The position numbers were made by a program, and so were the translations under genes. Positions 51,223 to 59,784 of a stretch of 64,000 nucleotides of DNA are shown one piece after another. Under the pieces are notes generated by a model. That model did no database searches. It was given only the letters and a program-made list of their open reading frames with translations, and was not told where the DNA came from. Numbering within the stretch: the first letter of the stretch is position 1; each line of letters begins with the position of its first letter. The stretch spans positions 310,001-374,000 of the forward strand of contig NZ_JBAWSY010000002.1 in assembly GCF_037104765.1 (NCBI RefSeq). The letters run 5' to 3'. This stretch comes from Psychrobacillus mangrovi (GTDB taxonomy: Bacteria > Bacillota > Bacilli > Bacillales_A > Planococcaceae).

Positions 51223-52287
51223 TCAAATGCCAATTGTCTCTATCATTTTATTTTGTAATTCTGTCCATTTTTCTTCATCAATTGCACCATCGTATAGCTT
51301 CTTAATGACTTTTAAATCTCCCGCATAAGTCGAAATATAATCTTGTGCAAGTAGCATTTCTTCAGAATATCTATCTTTCACTTCTGTTATCTTCTCCTCG
51401 TCTAGTAACGATTGGTCAATATGAGGAAAGAAATCTACTATTTCATCGCCTTCGCGTTCTGGCTCGTAAACATGTGGACTAGTCGCATCTACCAGACACA
51501 TTTGCAACTCCGGGACGACAATTCCATCTACACTATTTGAATCCAATCCACACCAAATAAGGCGAGTATCTAATCCATGTTTCTTTGCCTCTTCTCCAAA
51601 GCTTTTGATGAAAGAAGATTTTCCACTACCAGGCAATCCCTTTATAAACAAACGGGATTTTAAGTTTTTAGAAATAGATTGTAACGTATCCTTTGCACCA
51701 AGTGGAGTAAGTGATCCCATCAGACGGTGTGTTACTGTTGGATTCTTTTGAAGTGCCACATTACCTATCGCATTCTTTTTTAATTGTTCCAGCAAATTAT
51801 TTATGCCATCCCATTGGATTGCCGGATGGATGAGCTTCTCCCATTCATCATGAATTACTTTTGCACGACTTAATGCCTGTAGTCCTTTCGTTAACCATAT
51901 ATCATTCGCAATTTGCTTATCTCGAATTAGAGGACCTATATCTCGTAATTTTCTTTCATCATAAGCATTATAGTAAGGAACCCATTCATGTCCTGCACCG
52001 TAGTAAGACGGATCTAACGTATCTGTTTGTATATAAAGCGTCTTTGTGTCCGTGATATAAACTCCATCTAAAACGTCATCTTGAAGGGGGTCATAAAACC
52101 ACTCCATGTTATTCCCCCTACGAATTGCTACGTAGCCAATTTCCTTCAATATTTCTGTCAGTCGATAAGAGGTCGGTCCCTTTAAGAAGTAAACTTTTTT
52201 AGCTTCTTGTATAATTTCTTTATAAAAACTCTTAACACCTTGGCCAGTATACGATTTACCTATATAGTGCGTAATAGTACCGTTCAT
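51223..52287 (-). CDS. P-loop NTPase of the PRK06851 type (tandem domains)
   Basis: 354 residues from ATG 52287, eight bases behind AGAGG. The second half has an intact Walker A IKGLPGSGKSSFIKSFGEEAKKHG near residue 215 and CLVDATSPHVYEPEREGDEIVDFF. The first half keeps the fold (YIGKSYTGQGVKSFYKEII ... VYFLKGPTSYRLTEILKEIGY), but its P-loop has lost GxGKS. The family is common in Bacilli and Clostridia, function unknown. Confidence 0.75.
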   Translation of the reverse strand: MNGTITHYIGKSYTGQGVKSFYKEIIQEAKKVYFLKGPTSYRLTEILKEIGYVAIRRGNNMEWFYDPLQDDVLDGVYITDTKTLYIQTDTLDPSYYGAGHEWVPYYNAYDERKLRDIGPLIRDKQIANDIWLTKGLQALSRAKVIHDEWEKLIHPAIQWDGINNLLEQLKKNAIGNVALQKNPTVTHRLMGSLTPLGAKDTLQSISKNLKSRLFIKGLPGSGKSSFIKSFGEEAKKHGLDTRLIWCGLDSNSVDGIVVPELQMCLVDATSPHVYEPEREGDEIVDFFPHIDQSLLDEEKITEVKDRYSEEMLLAQDYISTYAGDLKVIKKLYDGAIDEEKWTELQNKMIETIGI

Positions 52288-52349
52288 ATCATCATCCTCT
52301 CTATCTTTCATTCAATGGATAATGTATGCCCACAAAAGTAGAAATATGA

Positions 52350-52388
52350 AAAAAAGCACCAAAAATCATTTCTGATTTTCAGTGCTTA
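52350..52388 (-). terminator. Terminator overlapping the end of the YczE-type gene
   Basis: Minus-strand stem AAGCAC-T-GAAAATCA / TGATTTTTGGTGCTT followed by TTTTT; the upstream arm is coding. Confidence 0.75.
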
Positions 52389-53016
52389 CCTTTGTGAAAG
52401 GCAATGTATAGCCACATATCTTAAATAATAATTTTTGAGACATCGGTAAGGCATAGTGAACTAATTGCCCAAGCAGCAATGCAATAATAACAGTACCTAC
52501 TCCTACCGGCCCTCCCAGGATCCATCCAACAAAACCTACAATTACTTCTAAACCTGTCCGTACTTTTTTGATACTCCATCCCGTTTTTGCAATGATTAAC
52601 AGCATGAGAGAATCTCGTGGGCCAGCACCCACATTAGGAGATACGTAAACACCGACACCAACGGCCATGACAATTACGCCGAGCATGAAAATTATTAGTT
52701 GACCTAAAAAACTAGTGATATCTGGCAGTAACCAATTAAACACATCAATGAATGAACCAATGAAAAGTATATTCAACCATGTACCTAATTGAGGTAATTT
52801 CTTCGTACCAATCATCGTTACAATGACGATAATTATACCTGTTAATATAGCCCATGTTCCAATTGACAAACCTAGATGTTTAAAAAGACCGACATGCAAT
52901 ACATCCCATGGACTAATTCCAAATTGTTGTCCTTTAATTGACATTGAAATGCCTAACGACATGATTGTAACGCCTGCCACAAAAAATACCCAGCGCCAAA
53001 TTAAATCTTTTTTCAT
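52366..53016 (-). CDS. YczE/YyaS/YitT family membrane protein
   Basis: 216 residues from ATG 53016, about five or six membrane segments. GISPWDVLHVGL and VGAGPRDSLMLLI are the duplicated family motifs (G.SPWD / GAGPRD). Function unknown; some relatives take part in surfactin production or vitamin transport by annotation only. 30 bp after ybaK. Confidence 0.83.
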   Translation of the reverse strand: MKKDLIWRWVFFVAGVTIMSLGISMSIKGQQFGISPWDVLHVGLFKHLGLSIGTWAILTGIIIVIVTMIGTKKLPQLGTWLNILFIGSFIDVFNWLLPDITSFLGQLIIFMLGVIVMAVGVGVYVSPNVGAGPRDSLMLLIIAKTGWSIKKVRTGLEVIVGFVGWILGGPVGVGTVIIALLLGQLVHYALPMSQKLLFKICGYTLPFTKVSTENQK

Positions 53017-53046
53017 CAATAATCAACTCTTTTCATCTATGAAAAG

Positions 53047-53538
53047 CTATTCATTTTCACTTTTACTAATTACGGCAACTTTTCCATTTGTCATTTTAAG
53101 CAAATCCGACAATGCAAGTTTTACTTGAAGTCCTATCTTTCCTCCACTTACTATAATAAAATCAATGTTATTGGCACTAGCGTCAACTAATGTAGGAAAT
53201 AATTTTTTCATACCAAAGGGTGAGCATCCACCTCTAATATATCCTGTAGTCGGAAGCAAGTCTTTTAGTGGTAGCAATTCTACTTTCTTTTCCCCTACTA
53301 CTTTTGCTACTTCCTTTAAATTTAATTCCTTATCAACCGGGATGATACAAACGAAATATTTTTGGGGACCTGCTGTAACAAGCAATGTTTTGTACACGAC
53401 AAAAACGGGGTAGCCAATTTTGTTAGCTACAGTTACCCCGTCTACTTGATCACCAGATAACTCATACTCAATTAAATCAAACGCAATTTTTTGCTGCTCC
53501 AATATTCGAACAGCGTTTGTTTTGTGTTTCTTTACCAT
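53047..53538 (-). CDS. ybaK: YbaK-type Cys-tRNA(Pro) deacylase
   Basis: 163 residues, full length. Conserved VYKTLLVTAGPQKYFVCIIPVDKELNLKEVAKVVGEKKVELL and GYIRGGCSPFGMKK match YbaK/EbsC, which hydrolyses Cys-tRNA-Pro mischarged by ProRS. ATG 53538. Confidence 0.92.
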   Translation of the reverse strand: MVKKHKTNAVRILEQQKIAFDLIEYELSGDQVDGVTVANKIGYPVFVVYKTLLVTAGPQKYFVCIIPVDKELNLKEVAKVVGEKKVELLPLKDLLPTTGYIRGGCSPFGMKKLFPTLVDASANNIDFIIVSGGKIGLQVKLALSDLLKMTNGKVAVISKSENE

Positions 53539-53550
53539 GATATTTTACTC

Positions 53551-54240
53551 CTAAGCTATTCGGAAGAAACTAGGCTGCATATCTCCAAATCCATTACGTT
53601 TCAAATGTACTTGATATGAATATTTAGCAATTGCTTGTTCTATTAATCGTTTTTTCTGTAACTTCTCCAAATCCTCTTCTAACACTTTTGGAGATTGAAA
53701 ATCTGATTGAACAGAGCGATTGAAAACAGTTGCCTCGTCTTCCATTTGTCTTTTAACTTCCAGCTCGATTTGGCGATTTGCTTCCTGATTCAATGTAATC
53801 TGTGACTGTACTTGCTGAATTTTTGCAGTAGCGCCAGCAGCAACTCTTAAATCTTGTGGAGTTGGATCGGGTGATTCAAGAGCAAAACTTCTTACTTTTT
53901 CTAAAAGCTCAATTGTTTTTTCCGGTGTAGGCCCACCAATCGTTTGCACGGGGATGCTAGGTCCTTTAATCTCCAGTATATTTTGCTTTTGGTTATTAAC
54001 ACGCTCAATTTGTTGGAATTCTCTTACTGCAGCACTTACTTCTGGTGAATCGAGTTCTCTTTCTTTATTACCTAGCAATAAATTCTCTAATTCAGATAAT
54101 GTAGGTACTTTCGGCTTATAATACGCTGCTTGTCTGCGATATGCATCTTCGGCATCTTTACGCTGTATTGCCCGCTTTCTTTCTTCCACGCCAACAAGCT
54201 GATGAGACATACCATTACCAGTAGATTTAACCAAGCTCAT
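53551..54240 (-). CDS. Uncharacterised coiled-coil protein
   Basis: 229 residues from ATG 54240 behind AAAGGGGTG; the frame also has a GTG three codons before. No signal peptide or membrane segment. Strongly helical and charged, with EELEKLQKKRLIEQAIAKY near the C-terminus. A middle stretch ESPDPTPQDLRVAAGATAKIQQVQSQI recalls SprA-related proteins, but no HExxH metal site is present. I do not recognise the family. 12 bp upstream of ybaK, so likely cotranscribed. Confidence 0.6.
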   Translation of the reverse strand: MSLVKSTGNGMSHQLVGVEERKRAIQRKDAEDAYRRQAAYYKPKVPTLSELENLLLGNKERELDSPEVSAAVREFQQIERVNNQKQNILEIKGPSIPVQTIGGPTPEKTIELLEKVRSFALESPDPTPQDLRVAAGATAKIQQVQSQITLNQEANRQIELEVKRQMEDEATVFNRSVQSDFQSPKVLEEDLEKLQKKRLIEQAIAKYSYQVHLKRNGFGDMQPSFFRIA

Positions 54241-54354
54241 ATAGGTCACCCCTTTCCTTTAATTCTTCTATTTACCATTCTACCACTTTATCTGAATAAT
54301 CAAACTTACTATAGTCATAAGGTTTTATATACATATTTCTAGTCCAAAAGAATT

Positions 54355-54395
54355 AAAAAAAGATGTTAAAAAAGCCCCTCTTAGACTTTTTTAAC
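54355..54395 (-). terminator. Terminator after the Cys-rich copper-binding protein gene
   Basis: Minus-strand stem GTTAAAAAAG / CTTTTTTAAC then ATCTTTTTTT. Confidence 0.75.
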
Positions 54396-54418
54396 ACCTT
54401 TTTCAGGTAATAATTTAC

Positions 54419-54745
54419 TTATAAACTTCTCATACGACACGCTTCTGCACATTTAAGGCAGGCCTCCGCACATTTTTTACAATGCTCATGTTCGTGTTTA
54501 GCACATTCACGCGCACAGCTTTCACATATATCTGCACATAGTCGGCAAATTTCCTTCACAAAAGGGCTATTTGTAGTCATTGCTTGTATCGCAAATGCAC
54601 AGGCATCAGCACACGCACGGTCTAATTGTATACATCCTGCCATCATTTTAATATCATCTTCTCGTAAGCATGCATCAAAACATGTATTACAAGCCTTAAG
54701 ACATTCTATACAAGCTTCAAGACATTCATCGTACTTAGGATTCAT
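54419..54745 (-). CDS. Four-helix-bundle copper-binding protein (Csp/DUF326-like)
   Basis: 108 residues with about 19 cysteines, mostly in CxxxC helices (ECLEACIECLKACNTCFDAC, CRLCADICESCARECAKH, CKKCAEACLKCAEACR), lining a four-helix core. This matches copper-storage (Csp) and DUF326 proteins, which bind many Cu(I) ions. No signal peptide, so a cytosolic store. Next to the copA-csoR genes, which supports copper. Confidence 0.88.
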   Translation of the reverse strand: MNPKYDECLEACIECLKACNTCFDACLREDDIKMMAGCIQLDRACADACAFAIQAMTTNSPFVKEICRLCADICESCARECAKHEHEHCKKCAEACLKCAEACRMRSL

Positions 54746-54806
54746 GTACTCACCTCCTATTAGTATAGTTACCTATAAGAAATGAGTTCAAACCGAATAT
54801 GAAGAG

Positions 54807-55376
54807 TTATTTTGAAGCTAGTTCGCTTTCTGTTACCCATTTGTGATTTTTTACTTCTTCTCCACCAGTCGTTGGAGTGTAGTCCACCATATATACAATA
54901 GTTTTTTCAGATGACTCAATGGTTCCGGTTGCTCCATCCATTCCTTCCATGTGACTGGCTTCAATTGTAACTTCGGTGCCAGGTTCTAAAGTTTTGCCAC
55001 CAGCATTTTTAATCTCTTCTTGAATTACCCATTTATGATTCTCTACTTTTTCTCCACCAGTTGTCGGAGTATAAGAAATTACGTATGCAGTCGTATCATA
55101 TGCTCCCACAATCGTCGCTTCTGCATCCTTCATGCCATTCATGTGATCAGTTTTTAAAATTGCTTTACTATCAACTGGATAGGTTGGATTTTCAGCTTCT
55201 TTTAATCCTGCAGGAATCTCCCCTGAACTACTGTGATTCATTTCCGAGTGGTTCATTTCTGAATGGTTCATATCCTCGCCTTCCGTTGTATTTTGCTCCT
55301 CTTTGTTATTTCCACATGCCACCAACGTAACTGCAGTAGCAAACGTAACTATTCCTAACAAAATCTTTTTCTTCAT
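54807..55376 (-). CDS. ydhK: YdhK-family lipoprotein (two DUF1541 domains)
   Basis: 189 residues from ATG 55376 behind GGAGGAG. Signal peptide with lipobox cysteine 21 (TLVACGN), a Met/His-rich linker with three MNHSEMNHS-type repeats, then two DUF1541 repeats (HMNGMKDAEATIVGAYDTTAYVISYTPTTGGEKVENHKWV and a near copy; here named by their ends HMNGM and HKWV). Met/His repeats suggest extracellular copper binding. Located between copA and the Cys-rich protein gene. Confidence 0.87.
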   Translation of the reverse strand: MKKKILLGIVTFATAVTLVACGNNKEEQNTTEGEDMNHSEMNHSEMNHSSSGEIPAGLKEAENPTYPVDSKAILKTDHMNGMKDAEATIVGAYDTTAYVISYTPTTGGEKVENHKWVIQEEIKNAGGKTLEPGTEVTIEASHMEGMDGATGTIESSEKTIVYMVDYTPTTGGEEVKNHKWVTESELASK

Positions 55377-55494
55377 TATATATCTCTCCTCCGTCAAATA
55401 TTTTTCCCTTTGTTTTTTTAAATAAAACCAAAAACTCAGTTCCTTTTATTGGTAACAAACTACTCACAAAAGTGAATTGCTAATTGATAAAAAT

Positions 55495-57912
55495 TTATTT
55501 ATCTAATTTTATTCGTTGTAATCGAAGGGCATTTACTACAACGGACACTGAACTAAAGGCCATAGCTGCTCCTGCTACCCAAGGTGCCAATAACCCTACT
55601 GCCGCAATTGGAATACCTAACGTATTATAGGCGAATGCCCAAAATAAATTTTGTTTTATATTCTTCATTGTTTTACGACTCATAATGATTGCATCCGCAA
55701 TACTGTTTAAATCTCCACGTATCAGTGTAATGTCTGCTGCTTCCATTGCCACATCAGTCCCAGTTCCAATCGCCATACCGATATCAGCAACTGCTAGTGC
55801 CGGTGCGTCATTAATCCCATCACCAACCATAGCCACTTTTTTACCAGTCGCCTGAAGTTTTTTTACTTCTTCCGCTTTCCCTTCCGGAAGAACTTCTGCA
55901 ATAACATGGTCGATTCCAACTTCTTTACCGATTGCAGTAGCAGTTCTTTGGTTATCGCCTGTCATCATGATGACTTCAATATTCATCTCTTTTAAACGTT
56001 TAATGGCTTTTTTAGAGGAATCTTTTATGGTGTCTGCAACCGCAATCAACCCTGCATATTGTCCATCAATACTTGCTAACATTGCTGTTTTCCCATTCGC
56101 TTCTAATTCTTCCATAATGACTTGAATATTAGAAATGTCTACATTTGATTGAGTCATCAGCTTTCTGGTTCCAACTACAATCTCTTTTCCATTTACAGTT
56201 GTTATTACCCCATAACCAGGTACTGCCTCAAAGTGTTGAACATTTTTAAGCTGTATATTACGCTCTTGAATCCCTTGAACAATCGCTTCGGCTAGCGGAT
56301 GTTCCGATTGTTTCTCCGCTGCTCCAATTAAAGCTAGAAACTCTTTCTCATTAACTCCATCTGCTACGATCACATCCGTTAACTCAGGCTTTCCATTAGT
56401 TACTGTTCCTGTTTTATCCACAATAACTGTATCAATATGGTGAGTAGTTTCTAGATGTTCTCCACCTTTAAACAGGATTCCAAACTCCGCTGCACGACCA
56501 GAACCAGCCATAATTGAAGTTGGCGTCGCAAGTCCCAATGCACAAGGACAGGCAATGACAAGAACCGCAATTAGCGCTTCTAATGCTGGTGTAAATTCAC
56601 CTGGAACGACGAAGAAAAACCACACTAAAAAGGTAATAATAGCAATACCGATTACAATCGGAACAAACACACCGGAGATTTTGTCTGCTAGTCTCTGAAT
56701 AGGTGCTTTAGATCCTTGTGCATCCTCCACCACTTTTATTATCTGCGCAAGTGCAGTATCTCTTCCGATTTTGGTAGCTTTCATTTTTAGAAAACCATTT
56801 TTGTTTATAGTGGATCCAAATAAAGAGTCACCGATAGTTTTATCAACAGGAATACTTTCCCCTGTAAGCATCGATTCGTCCACCGCCGTGTTTCCTTCTA
56901 TGACTTCTCCATCCACTGGGATCTTTTCACCCGGCTTCACTAATATAATGTCTCCTGTGACAACTTCTTCGAGCGGTATTTCTACTTCTGTTTCATTTCT
57001 AATAACCAACGCTGTTTTAGCCTGCAATCCCATCAGCTTTTTAATAGCTTCCGAAGAGCGCCCTTTAGCTTTAGCTTCAAACAATTTTCCCAATAAAATC
57101 AGAGTGATCAGTACAGCACTTGTTTCAAAGTAAAGTTGAGCACTATGATGTTCACCAGCCGTAATAATGGCTTGGTACACACTATAAAAATAAGCAGCAG
57201 ATGTTCCCATAACGACAAGCACATCCATATTCGCGCTTTTGTTTCGTAACGCTTTATACGCGCTGACATAAAACTGTTTACCAATGATAAATTGTACAGG
57301 TGTCGCAAGCGTCATTTGGACCCAAGGATTCATTAGGAAGTCGGGCATATAAATAAACGACGTAAATGAAAAATGGCCAACCATCGTCCATAACAATGGC
57401 AAAGATAAAATAGCAGAAAGGATAAATTTCCTTTTTTGTTTTTGTATTGCCTGCTCTCGATAATCTACTGCTTCCTTCTCGTTTTCTTTGTTATGTGCCT
57501 CATAGCCAAGCTTTTCTACACGTGCAATAATATCTGCCACGGAAATTTGAGATGGATTATACTCAACAGTTGCATTTTCGAGCGCTAAGTTTACATTTGC
57601 AAAAGATACACCCTCTAGCTTGTTTAATCCCTTTTCAATTCTCGTTGCACAGGCAGCACATGTCATTCCCGTAATAGCAAACTCTTTTTTCTCTTTGGCA
57701 ACACCATATCCTAAATCTTGAATTTTCTTTTCGAAGTCTTTGTCACTGAGCTTTGCTGCATCATATTTAATCAACGACTTTTCAAGAGCCAAGTTTACAT
57801 TTGCCTCTTCTACACCATCCATTTTATTTAAGCCTTTTTCAATTCTTGTTGCACAGGCTGCACAAGTCATCCCTGTGATTTGTAGACTTGTTTCTTTTAA
57901 CTCACTGCTCAT
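55495..57912 (-). CDS. copA: Copper-exporting P1B-type ATPase CopA
   Basis: 805 residues. Two heavy-metal domains with GMTCAAC at cysteines 17/20 and 85/88, eight membrane helices, TGES actuator loop, CPC in ACPCALGLATPTS, phosphorylated aspartate in DKTGTVTNGK, SEHPLAEAI and GDGINDAPALA. Exports Cu(I). Its own CsoR-type site lies just upstream (57934-57950). ATG 57912 behind AAAGGAGAGG. Confidence 0.97.
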   Translation of the reverse strand: MSSELKETSLQITGMTCAACATRIEKGLNKMDGVEEANVNLALEKSLIKYDAAKLSDKDFEKKIQDLGYGVAKEKKEFAITGMTCAACATRIEKGLNKLEGVSFANVNLALENATVEYNPSQISVADIIARVEKLGYEAHNKENEKEAVDYREQAIQKQKRKFILSAILSLPLLWTMVGHFSFTSFIYMPDFLMNPWVQMTLATPVQFIIGKQFYVSAYKALRNKSANMDVLVVMGTSAAYFYSVYQAIITAGEHHSAQLYFETSAVLITLILLGKLFEAKAKGRSSEAIKKLMGLQAKTALVIRNETEVEIPLEEVVTGDIILVKPGEKIPVDGEVIEGNTAVDESMLTGESIPVDKTIGDSLFGSTINKNGFLKMKATKIGRDTALAQIIKVVEDAQGSKAPIQRLADKISGVFVPIVIGIAIITFLVWFFFVVPGEFTPALEALIAVLVIACPCALGLATPTSIMAGSGRAAEFGILFKGGEHLETTHHIDTVIVDKTGTVTNGKPELTDVIVADGVNEKEFLALIGAAEKQSEHPLAEAIVQGIQERNIQLKNVQHFEAVPGYGVITTVNGKEIVVGTRKLMTQSNVDISNIQVIMEELEANGKTAMLASIDGQYAGLIAVADTIKDSSKKAIKRLKEMNIEVIMMTGDNQRTATAIGKEVGIDHVIAEVLPEGKAEEVKKLQATGKKVAMVGDGINDAPALAVADIGMAIGTGTDVAMEAADITLIRGDLNSIADAIIMSRKTMKNIKQNLFWAFAYNTLGIPIAAVGLLAPWVAGAAMAFSSVSVVVNALRLQRIKLDK

Positions 57913-57933
57913 TCGTTTTCACCTCTCCTTTAT

Positions 57934-57950
57934 ATACGGTTAGGGGGTAT
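57934..57950 (-). promoter_or_regulatory. CsoR-type operator upstream of copA
   Basis: ATACGGTTAGGGGGTAT has the ATAC..GGGGGTAT form of the B. subtilis copZA operator. It lies between copZ and copA, 22 bp before the copA start, giving copA an internal regulated promoter or a second repressor site. Confidence 0.65.
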
Positions 57951-57993
57951 ATTTTAAAGTAAGAAAGAGAGTGCTCCAAGAAGCACCCATAAT

Positions 57994-58203
57994 TTATTGA
58001 ACTTCGTATCCTTGATCATCGATAGTTTCTTTAATTTCTTCTACTGTTACTTTTTCTTCATTAAATGAAACATCCACATTTCCTGATTCCAAATGAACTT
58101 TTACTTGTTCAACGCCATCTAGCTTCCCTACACTACCTTCTATTGCGTTAACACAATGACCACATGACATTCCTTGAACTTGTATTGTAACTTGATTTAC
58201 CAT
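57994..58203 (-). CDS. copZ: Copper chaperone CopZ
   Basis: 69 residues, the usual size; Cu(I)-binding GMSCGHC at cysteines 14 and 17, ferredoxin-like HMA fold. Delivers Cu(I) to CopA and to CsoR. ATG 58203 behind GAGGAGG, 14 bp after csoR. Confidence 0.95.
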   Translation of the reverse strand: MVNQVTIQVQGMSCGHCVNAIEGSVGKLDGVEQVKVHLESGNVDVSFNEEKVTVEEIKETIDDQGYEVQ

Positions 58204-58217
58204 ATAAAATTCCTCCT

Positions 58218-58544
58218 CTATTTTTTCATTAGTTTTTGGATTGTTACTAACAATTCGTCTAGTACTTCGTTGTCACCTTCAGCTAATCTATCTACTACAC
58301 AACCTTTTAAATGTCCTTGTAAAAGTACCTTTGCAACACTGTTTAGAGCCGATTGAGTTGCAGAAAGTTGCGTGATAATGTCGTCGCAGTAGACATCTTT
58401 ATCGACCATTCCTTTAATTCCTCTTATCTGTCCTTCAATACGGTTTAATCGATTCGTTAAGTCTTTTTTTACGTGTTCAGGATGATGACTTTTTCTACAA
58501 GAGATGTCAGATGCATTTGTGCTTTCTTCTAATACATTGTCCAA
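58218..58544 (-). CDS. csoR: Copper-sensing repressor CsoR
   Basis: 108 residues of the DUF156 helical fold. Cu(I) ligands Cys53, His78 and Cys82 have the same spacing as B. subtilis Cys45/His70/Cys74. Derepresses copZ-copA when copper binds. TTG start at 58544 eight bases behind AGGAGG. First gene of csoR-copZ-copA. Confidence 0.95.
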   Translation of the reverse strand: MDNVLEESTNASDISCRKSHHPEHVKKDLTNRLNRIEGQIRGIKGMVDKDVYCDDIITQLSATQSALNSVAKVLLQGHLKGCVVDRLAEGDNEVLDELLVTIQKLMKK

Positions 58545-58578
58545 CTAAGCAACCTCCTATTCTTAGGCTTATTATACG

Positions 58579-58595
58579 ATACCTATTAGGGGTAT
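58579..58595 (-). promoter_or_regulatory. CsoR operator upstream of csoR
   Basis: ATACCTATTAGGGGTAT, a close match to the CsoR box ATACCCTACGGGGGTAT, 35 bp before the csoR start. Predicts autoregulation. Confidence 0.8.
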
Positions 58596-58668
58596 GCAAC
58601 AAAAATGATTTATTTTGTTTTTTGAATAATCTCAATAACATCTGTATCAGCATTTAGAGAGTAGACAC

Positions 58669-58702
58669 GGATGTGCGCTTGCGGTTTTTGAAGCGCACAT
58701 CC
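58669..58702 (+). repeat. R2 repeat reduced to its terminal hairpin (copy c)
   Basis: Perfect 12-bp stem GGATGTGCGCTT / AAGCGCACATCC with a 10-base loop. The flank ACAC before it and both arms equal the ends of R2 copies a and b, so the inner 85 bp are missing. Confidence 0.75.
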
Positions 58703-58744
58703 TATAAATTTCCGTAGATTCAGTCAGAAGTAACTTGTTAATGA

Positions 58745-58936
58745 TAAGTAAAGAGTTATCTCTATGTGAGTTAGCTGTTCTAATTGGAAATATTTCTCTG
58801 AAAATGTAACGAAATGTCGGAACGAGACCAATTAAGTTACAGCCGAGACTATTCATAGCATAACCGAGACCAATTCAAGGACAACCGAGACTAATCGCAG
58901 CATAACCGAGACTAATTTAACTGTAACAGAGAACTA
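58745..58936 (+). repeat. 21-bp phased array, word CGAGACCAATT, with leader module
   Basis: Five exact 21-base units and a partial sixth from 58823 (CGAGACCAATT, CGAGACTATTC, CGAGACCAATT, CGAGACTAATC, CGAGACTAATT). It is preceded by a degenerate copy (AAAGAGTTATCTCTATGTGAG ... GGAAATATTTCT, shown in parts) of the leader of the 9079 macro-repeat. Confidence 0.85.
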
Positions 58937-58956
58937 TTACTCGAAATTCATTAATA

Positions 58957-59087
58957 GGATACTCTGGCATTCGCGCCTTCCCAGCGACATGACGTGCCGT
59001 ATAAAACATCTAGATACGCTAACACTTACAAGTCTCTCATGCGGACGTGCGACCAGCGCGAATGCCAATAGATCTGCAGTATTCCCT
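58957..59087 (+). repeat. R3 dispersed hairpin repeat
   Basis: Perfect 12-bp inverted arms TGGCATTCGCGC (58965-58976) and GCGCGAATGCCA (59056-59067), extended by AGGATACT / AGTATTCCC. A half copy is at 37683. No gene in 58545-59219 apart from the csoR operator and repeats. Confidence 0.75.
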
Positions 59088-59142
59088 TTAACCTAAAGCA
59101 TAATTAAACAATGCTTATTCTTTTAATAAGATGTATTAACTA

Positions 59143-59191
59143 CAAAAATGGCGTTCATTTAGTTAAAGTTTTAACTTAAATGAACGCCATT
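59143..59191 (-). terminator. Terminator after the resA-like gene
   Basis: 15-bp stem AATGGCGTTCATTTA/TAAATGAACGCCATT with TTTTTGT on the minus side. Confidence 0.85.
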
Positions 59192-59219
59192 ATTTATAAC
59201 TACTTCAATTATTATTTGC

Positions 59220-59765
59220 TTAGAGAGATCCATTATTAAGCATGATTTGCTCCATATTACGCTTAATGGTTTCTTCACTCATTTCACCTGTAATTATTTT
59301 CTCAATTTTCCCTTCTGGGTTTACTAGAAAGGTTGTTGGCAATGGGTTAATATTGTAAGTTTCCATCACACTTTTATTATCATCAATTAGTACAGGGAAA
59401 GTTAAGCCTTTACGATCTACGAACTTTTGAACCTGAAAATCTGATTCACCAATGTTTACTGCTAATATTTGAAGGCCTTGGTCTTTGTATTCCTGATATT
59501 GTTTGTCCATGAGAGGGAATTCTCTTTCACATGGTTTACACCAAGTTCCCCAAAAATTTAGAAAGACACCTTGTCCTTTATATTCCGATAATTGATGCTC
59601 TTCTCCATTCATATCAACAAGTGCAAAGTCAGGTGCATAATCCCCTACCTGCAATATAGCATTTTTCTCTTTAGTTAAATTTGAATAAATGGTAAATCCA
59701 ATAGCTCCAATCATTAATACCAAGACTATAAGTCGTATATAAAACCTTTTCTTCTTTTTTTCCAT
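59220..59765 (-). CDS. ResA-like thiol-disulfide oxidoreductase
   Basis: 181 residues from ATG 59765. Basic start and one membrane anchor (about 10-28), then a TlpA/ResA thioredoxin fold facing outside; redox pair in FWGTWCKPCERE (Cys76/Cys79). Likely reduces disulfides outside the membrane, as ResA does for cytochrome c apoproteins. The longer frame to 59825 runs into the phased repeat array and is rejected. Here it follows bdbC rather than a res operon, so the partner may differ. Confidence 0.87.
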   Translation of the reverse strand: MEKKKKRFYIRLIVLVLMIGAIGFTIYSNLTKEKNAILQVGDYAPDFALVDMNGEEHQLSEYKGQGVFLNFWGTWCKPCEREFPLMDKQYQEYKDQGLQILAVNIGESDFQVQKFVDRKGLTFPVLIDDNKSVMETYNINPLPTTFLVNPEGKIEKIITGEMSEETIKRNMEQIMLNNGSL

Positions 59766-59784
59766 AGTTATCCCCATCCTTTCT

